Positions 58,275 through 64,000 of a stretch of DNA of 64,000 bases are shown here, one piece after another. A program made the translations under genes and the position numbers. The notes below the pieces were generated by a model, which had not been told where the DNA came from, did no database searches, and worked only from the letters and a program-made list of their open reading frames with translations. Every line of letters starts with the position of its first letter. Position 1 is the stretch's first letter. The stretch comes from an uncultured Gammaproteobacteria bacterium (GTDB lineage Bacteria > Pseudomonadota > Gammaproteobacteria > Nitrosococcales > Methylophagaceae). The DNA lies in NCBI GenBank assembly GCA_905479075.1, contig CAJQLA010000012.1, positions 110,901-174,900 on the forward strand, written 5' to 3'.

Positions 58275-58616
58275 TTATTCAGCCCAAGAAGTGTAACCAC
58301 CGGCCATTGAACAGGTATTTGTATAACCAAGTTTTTCAAGAGATTTTGCGGCAAGTGCTGAACGGCCGCCGCTACGACAATAAATGACGATAGATGCATC
58401 ACGATCTTGAAAACTCGGGTGATCAGTGATTTGGAACTCTAAAACACCGCGAGGAATATGGATAGAATTAGGGATATTGCCTGCTTCATATTCAGCAGGT
58501 TCACGAATATCGAGTGCAGTACTACCATCCGCAATCATAGTGTTCGCTTGATCTATATTCACTTCTTTAATTGTTTTCTTTGCTTCTTGTACTAAGTCGA
58601 CTGCAGTTAATGCCAT
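58275..58616 (-). CDS. Rhodanese-domain sulfurtransferase
   Basis: A 113-residue single-domain rhodanese with STALDIREPAEYEAGNIPNS and the active loop IVIYCRSGGRSALAAKSL, where Cys starts CRSGGR. MAGGYTSWAE closes the domain. It differs from the rhodanese at 14575, whose loop is CNAVNR. The N-terminal 30 residues are a short helix and there is no signal peptide, so it is cytosolic. It is upstream of, and parallel to, the DUF692/DUF2063 pair, but a 171-base gap makes co-transcription uncertain. Confidence 0.92.
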   Translation of the reverse strand: MALTAVDLVQEAKKTIKEVNIDQANTMIADGSTALDIREPAEYEAGNIPNSIHIPRGVLEFQITDHPSFQDRDASIVIYCRSGGRSALAAKSLEKLGYTNTCSMAGGYTSWAE

Positions 58617-58808
58617 AATGTCACCTTCAATGAGTTATTAAAAAAACAGATGTTATTTTTTAAGCATCTATATCTATATTTGATATTACGCCAAACAATT
58701 TTATTGTCAACCAAATGGTATAAAATAAACTGTTTAGAATAATCCGTTCATAAACTGCCTAACAAAACTTGCTTTTGAAAGGCTATAATTAAAATTTTTG
58801 TACCGCCT

Positions 58809-59792
58809 ATGCTTGCTTATATTATAAGAAGAATCTTATATGCATTCCCAATTTTAATTGGTGTCAATGCACTGACATTCGCCTTGTTCTTTATGGTCAA
58901 TACACCTGATGACATGGCACGTATGCAACTGGGTGCAAAACATATCACACAAGAATCCATCGACACTTGGAAACAAGAGCGAGGTTATGACAAAGCATTG
59001 CTTTGGAATTCACAAGCATCAAACTTAGCAGAGAAAGCCAGCGACACCATCTTTTTTGATAAATCTTTGAGCTTGTTTATATTTGACTTCGGTCAAGCTG
59101 ATGATGGGCGAGATATTGGTCAAGATATAAAAACGCGTATGTGGCCCAGCTTGGCAATTGCGGTACCGACGTTAATTATTGGCTTAATGGTTAATATTAC
59201 TTTCGCCTTGTTAATGGTTTTTTTTCGAGCCACCTACGTGGACTTAGGCGGTGTCATTCTCTGCGTCATTATTATGTCGATATCCAGTCTGTTTTATATT
59301 ATTGGTGGCCAATTTTTAGTTGGTAAATTGATGCAGATTGTCCCTATTTCTGGTTATTCAGAAGGGATGGGCGCTATTAAGTTTATCATTTTGCCCATTA
59401 TCATTGGTGTCATTGCAGGTATTGGCAGTGGGTCACGTTGGTATCGGACACTGTTTTTAGAAGAGGCTTCTAAGGATTACGTCAGAACAGCTAGAGCAAA
59501 AGGCTTTTCGGAGCTACGCGTCTTATTCAGACACGTATTAAAAAATGCCATGATCCCAATATTAACGGGTGTGGTTGTGGTATTACCAACCCTGTTCATG
59601 GGGAGTCTAATCCTCGAATCATTCTTCGGTATTCCAGGCTTAGGAAGCTACACCATTGACGCCATACAGGCGCAAGATTTTGCCATCGTACGTGCAATGG
59701 TATTTCTCGGTTCAGTGCTTTACATTTTTGGTTTAGTTTTAACTGATTTATCATACACATTGGTTGATCCGCGCGTTAGATTAGACGGATAA
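58809..59792 (+). CDS. DppB/OppB-type ABC transporter permease
   Basis: A 327-residue inner-membrane permease of the peptide/nickel importer kind. The N-terminal YIIRRILYAFPILIGVNALTF is typical. A periplasmic segment at residues about 35-110 is followed by five helices, and the ATPase-contact EAA loop is DYVRTARAKGFSELRVLFRH. GSLILESFFGIPGLG and LVDPRVRLDG end the protein. A DppC-type partner normally follows directly, but a DUF455 gene is found here. The solute-binding protein at 33575 could be its partner, though they are 23 kb apart. Confidence 0.9.
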   Translation: MLAYIIRRILYAFPILIGVNALTFALFFMVNTPDDMARMQLGAKHITQESIDTWKQERGYDKALLWNSQASNLAEKASDTIFFDKSLSLFIFDFGQADDGRDIGQDIKTRMWPSLAIAVPTLIIGLMVNITFALLMVFFRATYVDLGGVILCVIIMSISSLFYIIGGQFLVGKLMQIVPISGYSEGMGAIKFIILPIIIGVIAGIGSGSRWYRTLFLEEASKDYVRTARAKGFSELRVLFRHVLKNAMIPILTGVVVVLPTLFMGSLILESFFGIPGLGSYTIDAIQAQDFAIVRAMVFLGSVLYIFGLVLTDLSYTLVDPRVRLDG

Positions 59793-59801
59793 ATAACAAT
59801 C

Positions 59802-60608
59802 ATGTGTGAAACAATCAATGAACTGCGTAAAGCAGCTTTAGGCTGTCTATTACTTCGAGATCCATTAACGAAAGTAGAGCAAACACAACTGTTATACCAA
59901 CGCTGGGTTGATGGTGAAGTCACACTGTCTGATGAAGTATTAGAGGTTCCAGCGTTACCAGGCCAGCCGGATAAACCGGAATTGGTTGCACCAAGAGATT
60001 TACCAAGACGTCGTAATAGTGCAGAAACAGGTGTTGCAACCCTAATACATGCCATTAACCATATTGAGTTTAATGCCATCAATTTAGCTTGGGATGCTGT
60101 TGCTCGCTTTGAAGGCTTGCCAAGACAATATTATGATGACTGGGCTAGGGTGGCGTATGAAGAATCTCAACATTTCACTTTACTAAGGGAACATCTACTT
60201 TCTCTTGGTTATGACTATGGCAGCTTCTCAGCACACAATGGCATGTGGGAGATGGCCCAAAAAACCCATCATGATCCTCTGATTCGTATGGCTTTAGTTC
60301 CCCGTGTATTAGAAGCCCGTGGTTTAGATGTGACGCCCAAAATGATGGAGAAGTTACGCGGAACGGGTGATTTACGTGCAGTAGAGATTTTAGAATTGAT
60401 CTTAAGAGAAGAAATCGGTCATGTCACGATTGGAACACACTGGTTCAACTATCTGTGTGAGCAACGAGGCGTTGACTCATTAAGCACATTTAAAGACTTA
60501 TTAAATAATTACTTTGATGGTGAACTACGAGGCCCTTTTCACACACAAGCACGTAAACAAGCGGGTTTTACTGATGCAGAAATGGCTTTACTCGAAGGCA
60601 GAGGTTAA
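59802..60608 (+). CDS. DUF455 ferritin-like protein
   Basis: A 268-residue member of the DUF455 family, helical-bundle proteins with ferritin-like metal ligands. Carboxylate/His motifs are HAINHIEFNAINLAWDAVAR, YEESQHFTLLREHL, and LRTGD-type segments ending ILELILREEIGHVTIGTHWF. The ligand pattern suggests a di-iron site. Family function is unknown. It lies 9 bases after the lone DppB-type permease and is likely co-transcribed with it. It faces rnfH from the other strand. Confidence 0.88.
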   Translation: MCETINELRKAALGCLLLRDPLTKVEQTQLLYQRWVDGEVTLSDEVLEVPALPGQPDKPELVAPRDLPRRRNSAETGVATLIHAINHIEFNAINLAWDAVARFEGLPRQYYDDWARVAYEESQHFTLLREHLLSLGYDYGSFSAHNGMWEMAQKTHHDPLIRMALVPRVLEARGLDVTPKMMEKLRGTGDLRAVEILELILREEIGHVTIGTHWFNYLCEQRGVDSLSTFKDLLNNYFDGELRGPFHTQARKQAGFTDAEMALLEGRG

Positions 60609-60622
60609 TAGAGAAGAGCGCT

Positions 60623-60958
60623 TTATTTAGCCTCAGTATTCTCTTGCTGGCGTTTTTGAGCCTTTTTTTTGCGTTCCATTTCCACTTTCTGTCGGCGAGA
60701 TTCTTTAGGATCGGCAATTAACTTACGATAGATTTCAATTCGGTCCAAATCACGTAAACTTGCCGTCAGCTTGCATACTTTGCCAAAAATACCGACCTTA
60801 TCAGTAGCAAGATCGATCTGTTGATATGTTTCTAAAATGCCAGAACGCAGAATGGCTTGTTCAACGTCACAATCCTGCGGCACCTCTAACGATAAAATAA
60901 CTTGTTCGTCGGGCAGGGCATAGGCAACTTCGATAGTGATGTGATCAGCGGCGACCAT
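60623..60958 (-). CDS. rnfH: RnfH family protein
   Basis: RnfH is a small ubiquitin-like (beta-grasp) protein of unclear function, usually next to ratA. The 111-residue protein has ITIEVAYALPDEQVILSLEV, VEQAILRSGILE, NKVGIF-type (TDKVGIFGKVCKL) and RIEIYRKLIADPKESRRQK. ATG 60958 lies inside the end of ratA (14-base overlap) and fits the family N-terminus. The Lys/Arg-rich tail is longer than in E. coli. Confidence 0.92.
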   Translation of the reverse strand: MVAADHITIEVAYALPDEQVILSLEVPQDCDVEQAILRSGILETYQQIDLATDKVGIFGKVCKLTASLRDLDRIEIYRKLIADPKESRRQKVEMERKKKAQKRQQENTEAK

Positions 60959-61385
60959 GAATTTCGTGTGCTCGTTTACAAAAGGCCTCAACTAATGAGC
61001 CAGAAATTTGGGTAAAGATAGGGCCTAAAGCGATATCAATAATACGGTTCGAAAACTCAAAGTCCATATCAAGCTGAATACGGCAACCTTGATTGTCACC
61101 AATCATACCGAACTCCCAATGACCTTCAAGGTGACGAAAAGGCCCATCGATAAGTTCAATATCTATCGATTTCCCAGGGTCCAGTTTATTTCTAGTCGAA
61201 AAAACATGGTGAATACCCCCTTTAGCGAGATCAAGGGAGGCACAGATGACATCATCTGTTTTACTGATAATTTTACTGTCACGACACCACGGTAAAAATG
61301 TAGGATATGCCTCAATATCATTAACTAGATCATACATTTCTTGAGGTGTGTACGTCACCAATGAGTTACGAGTAATAGTGGTCAT
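60945..61385 (-). CDS. ratA: RatA/COQ10-type START-domain protein
   Basis: RatA (PasT) is a START-like protein described as a ribosome-association toxin in E. coli and related to the mitochondrial ubiquinone-binding COQ10. The 146-residue protein has YTPQEMYDLVNDIEAYPTFLPWCRDSKI, the lipid-pocket segment and FEFSNRIIDIALGPIFTQIS near the C-terminus. The smpB-ratA-rnfH neighbourhood is conserved, though a transporter gene separates smpB here. Ubiquinone binding fits as well as a toxin role. Confidence 0.92.
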   Translation of the reverse strand: MTTITRNSLVTYTPQEMYDLVNDIEAYPTFLPWCRDSKIISKTDDVICASLDLAKGGIHHVFSTRNKLDPGKSIDIELIDGPFRHLEGHWEFGMIGDNQGCRIQLDMDFEFSNRIIDIALGPIFTQISGSLVEAFCKRAHEIHGRR

Positions 61386-61415
61386 TTAATGTATATAAAA
61401 AGGAAAAAAATGATC

Positions 61416-62780
61416 TTAAATAAGACCTGTGGCATTTAAAAATACAATCATAATTGCGGCGGGTGCCACAAAGCGAATCAAAACACGCCATATCTGATAG
61501 ACAAAATTGTATCTAATATCAAATTCCTCATTCGAGGTGTTTTGACTCATTATCCAACCAGCAAAAATGGCAATGAATAGTCCGCCAAGCGGTAGCATAA
61601 TATTGGCGGTTAAATAATCCAGCAAGTCGAACATCGTCTTACCAAATAGCGTCCATGTCGAACCAATATTAAATGAAAATACTGTTAATAGACCCAAAGA
61701 CCAAGCAGCAAAACCGACCATGACAGAAGCCCTGCGGCGACTGACATTCCTGTTCTCAACTAGCCATGCTACAGTAGGCTCAATAAGCGAAATGGCAGAA
61801 CTCCATGCGGCAAAGACCAATAATAAAAAGAACATGCCACCAAAGAAAGTACCCCCCGTCATATGGCCAAATGCGATGGGGAGAGTTTCAAAAATAAGTC
61901 CAGGGCCGGCACCAACTGATAAATCGTTGGCAAATACCAGTGGAAAAATAGCCAAGCCAGCCAATAAAGCGACGCCCGTATCAGCAATAGAAATAGCGAT
62001 AGCTACTTTTAAAATAGAGGTTTTTTTAGATAAATAAGAGCCATAAACCATAATGGCCCCCATCCCTAAACTTAACGTGAAAAAGGCATGGCCCATCGCT
62101 GTTAAGACGGCTGTTGACGACAGTTGTGAAAAATCAGCCTGGAATAAAAAACCCACAGCTTGATCGAAATAAACGCCAGTATTAGCAGAATAACCGACCA
62201 ACAATAGCAAAATAGCAAACAGGGCAGGCATCAAGAACTTAACCGTTTTTTCAAGTCCACCTTGTACGCCTCGAGCGACCACAATCATGGTGATAATGAT
62301 AAAGATAGTATGCCAAGCAAGCAGTCGTTCAGGATCACTAATTAATGCATTATAGATACTACGTGCGCCATCAGGAGTGACTCCTTCAAACACACCTGAA
62401 AAGGCGCGAAACACATAAGCTAGGGCTTGTCCTGCAATAACGCTGTAATAAGAAAGAATCAGGAAACCGGCAAGTACGCCAATCCAACCGAGGTATTTCC
62501 AGTTGGGATGTCTATTCTCATCAAGGGCCAATGAATGTAGTGTATTAACCGGGTTTTGGCGGCCGCGTCGCCCCAACATGATTTCGGCCATCATAATCGG
62601 CAGACCAATCGCAGCTAAACAAATTAAATAAACAAGAACAAAGGCACCACCGCCATTTTCACCTGTTATATATGGAAACTTCCAGATATTACCCAAACCA
62701 ACTGCTGAACCCGTTGCCGCAAGGATAAATGCCCAGCGTGAAGACCATTGACCGTGAATAGATTGTGCAGGCCTGCTCAT
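61416..62780 (-). CDS. Neurotransmitter:sodium symporter (NSS) family transporter
   Basis: A 454-residue Na+-dependent transporter of the NSS/SNF family (LeuT fold), probably for amino acids. The N-terminal helix has RWAFILAATGSAVGLGNIWKFPYITGENGGG, here divided over residues 14-44, which holds the sodium and substrate contacts. About 11-12 membrane segments follow, with MGHAFFTLSLGMGAIMVYGSYL in the middle. It fits an Na+-rich habitat, with the PomAB stator elsewhere in the window. It lies between smpB (divergent) and ratA (same strand). Confidence 0.94.
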   Translation of the reverse strand: MSRPAQSIHGQWSSRWAFILAATGSAVGLGNIWKFPYITGENGGGAFVLVYLICLAAIGLPIMMAEIMLGRRGRQNPVNTLHSLALDENRHPNWKYLGWIGVLAGFLILSYYSVIAGQALAYVFRAFSGVFEGVTPDGARSIYNALISDPERLLAWHTIFIIITMIVVARGVQGGLEKTVKFLMPALFAILLLLVGYSANTGVYFDQAVGFLFQADFSQLSSTAVLTAMGHAFFTLSLGMGAIMVYGSYLSKKTSILKVAIAISIADTGVALLAGLAIFPLVFANDLSVGAGPGLIFETLPIAFGHMTGGTFFGGMFFLLLVFAAWSSAISLIEPTVAWLVENRNVSRRRASVMVGFAAWSLGLLTVFSFNIGSTWTLFGKTMFDLLDYLTANIMLPLGGLFIAIFAGWIMSQNTSNEEFDIRYNFVYQIWRVLIRFVAPAAIMIVFLNATGLI

Positions 62781-62958
62781 GATTTCCCCATTAAATTACA
62801 TAAACGTTGATAGAAGCTGTTCCCTAGCTCAAATTAGGACAAAAACATTAGGCATATAGTAAACCTTATGCCACAGAATATGAAACCTAAAACACTATTA
62901 AACAAAACAACAGATGATTAGCCATGCGCGTCGTACAACTTGTATTTATAATAGCCGG

Positions 62959-63441
62959 ATGGCAGCAAAAAAAAATAAAAAACAAAAAGGGACGAGCAAC
63001 ACGATTGCTCAAAATCGTCGTGCCCGTCATGACTACTTCCTAGAAGATACGTTTGAAGCAGGACTGGTCCTCGAAGGCTGGGAAGTTAAAAGTCTAAGAG
63101 ATGGACGAGGCCAGCTCAACGAAAGCTATATAGTCATTCATCAAGGTGAAGCCTGGTTACATGGCGCGCATATTTCGCCAATGTTATCGGCATCAACCCA
63201 TATACACCCTGATGACCATCGTCGTCGTAAACTATTGCTCAACCGTATAGAGCTTAACCGCCTGATCGGTGCGGTTGATCGTAAAGGCTACACCATCGTC
63301 CCTGTGTCAATGTATTGGAAGAATGGTAGAGCGAAACTTCAAATTGCCCTAGCAAAAGGTAAACAGCAGCACGACAAGCGTGCCACCGCTAAAGATAGAG
63401 ACTGGTCACGCGAAAAAGCACGGATTATGTCAGCTAAATAA
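62959..63441 (+). CDS. smpB: SsrA-binding protein SmpB
   Basis: SmpB binds tmRNA and brings it to stalled ribosomes for trans-translation. From ATG 62959 the protein is 160 residues, the usual length. It has [25 protein letters not shown], here residues 13-37, and [19 protein letters not shown]. Further on are [19 protein letters not shown] and a basic C-terminal tail ([18 protein letters not shown]). A start at 62914 would add 15 unneeded residues. The tmRNA gene follows 62 bases later. Confidence 0.96.
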   Translation: MAAKKNKKQKGTSNTIAQNRRARHDYFLEDTFEAGLVLEGWEVKSLRDGRGQLNESYIVIHQGEAWLHGAHISPMLSASTHIHPDDHRRRKLLLNRIELNRLIGAVDRKGYTIVPVSMYWKNGRAKLQIALAKGKQQHDKRATAKDRDWSREKARIMSAK

Positions 63442-63474
63442 TATTTCGTTGTAGCAGTGAAACTGCTGCTCATC

Positions 63475-63480
63475 TATAAT
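63475..63480 (+). promoter_or_regulatory. Candidate -10 element of ssrA
   Basis: A perfect TATAAT ends 23 bases before the mature tmRNA 5' end, leaving room for a short RNase P-processed leader. No good -35 was found at the normal spacing; TTGTAG at 63449 is 20 bases away. Confidence 0.5.
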
Positions 63481-63503
63481 GTCTATTATCGTGTACAACC
63501 CTT

Positions 63504-63864
63504 GGGGACGACCTGGCTTCGACGTGGGTTACAAAACTTAAGGTGCATGCCGAGTATGTTAGTTCTCTCGTAAAAAAGACTGACAAATTTTAGTTGCAAA
63601 CGATAACAACTACGCACTAGCAGCTTAATAACCTGTAAATGCCGTCCGACCAAAGCCGTGCTTATGCGTTTGGTATCGGGCGTCGACTCTCATAAGCAAA
63701 GCCTGAAACGTGCTTGGCGTTGATGGACGAAAATCTTAGCAAGATCGCGACCTGTTTTCCCTGTTCATCGGGTAGCTTGTTGTTAAACTAATAGATGAAA
63801 TAAGCATGTAGAGCTGAGAGCGGAGGATTTGCGGACGCGGGTTCGATTCCCGCCGTCTCCACCA
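63504..63864 (+). ncRNA. ssrA: Transfer-messenger RNA (tmRNA)
   Basis: One-piece tmRNA of 361 bases. The 5' GGGGACG pairs with CGTCTCC before ACCA, forming the tRNA-like acceptor, and the T-arm is GCGGGTTCGATTCCCGC. The resume codon is GCA at 63596, and the tag reads ANDNNYALAA followed by TAA TAA. The tag differs from E. coli at one position (Asn for Glu). CCA is encoded. It lies just after smpB and is followed by its own terminator. Confidence 0.97.
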
Positions 63865-63873
63865 AATATAAAC

Positions 63874-63897
63874 AAACCACCTTCGGGTGGTTTTTTT
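63874..63897 (+). terminator. Intrinsic terminator after ssrA
   Basis: AAACCACC and GGTGGTTT pair around a TTCG tetraloop and run into seven or more T. It lies 9 bases past the tmRNA 3' end. Confidence 0.95.
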
Positions 63898-63914
63898 ATG
63901 TTTGTTAGAGAAGT

Positions 63915-63942
63915 GGAATCAAAGAACCCGCGTCCACAAGTC
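63915..63942 (-). repeat. Inverted partial copy of the tmRNA 3' end
   Basis: On the minus strand this reads GACTTGTGGACGCGGGTTC, then TTT, then GATTCC. The tmRNA sequence at 63826-63850 is GATTTGCGGACGCGGGTTC then GATTCC. The two agree except for two substitutions and a 3-base insertion, with a perfect 12-base core. tmRNA 3' ends are well-known integration sites, so this could be a relic of an attachment site, but it is inverted. The next sequence lies outside the window. Confidence 0.65.
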
Positions 63943-64000
63943 AGAAGGTTTGAAGCATGTATTTATAAATGTATTGGTTGTCGATGCAATTCTTTAATAA

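Noticed and set aside
33575..59792. Binding protein at 33575 and permease at 58809 as parts of one transporter locus
   Set aside because: They are 23 kb apart with many unrelated genes between; partnership is possible but not supported by the sequence.

Overview
The window is a gene-dense, low-to-mid G+C chromosomal segment of a gammaproteobacterium. The gene orders lptD-surA-pdxA-rsmA, pepA-holC-valS divergent from lptF-lptG, leuD-leuB-asd-fimV-truA-trpFBA-accD-folC, and smpB near ratA-rnfH and ssrA are all typical of that class. A Na+-type flagellar stator (PomA/PomB), an Na+-coupled transporter, an edd-eda pair and a DUF692/DUF2063 pair would suit a marine or haloalkaliphilic methylotroph of the Methylophaga type. 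That genus guess is inference and was not tested by any search.

Layout. 1-5.3 kb: a SUF iron-sulfur operon (sufB cut by the window edge, sufC, sufD, sufS, sufU-type scaffold, sufT). 5.4-10.1 kb: a secreted thioredoxin/DUF255 protein with a DsbD-N-like tail, NAD-type malic enzyme and two small membrane proteins. 10.2-16 kb: an accessory stress stretch with OsmC, a broken HxlR regulator, small secreted and TPR proteins, then a DksA-like zinc-finger protein, DUF1971 protein, rhodanese, AhpD-like protein and Hsp20 behind a sigma-32-like promoter. 16-23.2 kb: valS, holC, pepA and the divergent LptFG LPS-export permeases. 23.3-24.3 kb: a lysine/acid-rich secreted protein, a divergent CsrA-family protein and two tRNAs.

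24.6-33.5 kb: envelope biogenesis (lptD, surA), pdxA, rsmA, hupB, tRNA-Val and tRNA-Asp, ppiD and convergent fabI. 33.6-37.5 kb: a solute-binding lipoprotein with an added C-terminal membrane helix, and pomA-pomB. 37.7-48.7 kb: the leucine/aspartate/tryptophan/fatty-acid/folate cluster. 48.8-52.6 kb: fatty-acid uptake and activation (fadL, fadD-like) and trmB. 52.7-58.6 kb: an ArsP-type permease, the Entner-Doudoroff genes edd-eda, the DUF692/DUF2063 pair and a rhodanese. 58.8-64 kb: a lone DppB-type permease, a DUF455 protein, rnfH, ratA, an NSS transporter, smpB and the tmRNA gene.

Most of the window is housekeeping. The points most worth a second look are the CsrA-family protein that has lost Arg6/Arg7 but keeps Arg44, the in-frame TGA in the HxlR regulator, the inverted partial copy of the tmRNA 3' end just downstream of ssrA, the DUF692/DUF2063 pair with no visible precursor peptide, and the DUF255-DsbD-N fusion. 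No stretch over 300 bases lacks a gene; the longest, 24293-24574 upstream of lptD, holds nothing firmly assignable. No insertion sequence or CRISPR array was seen.
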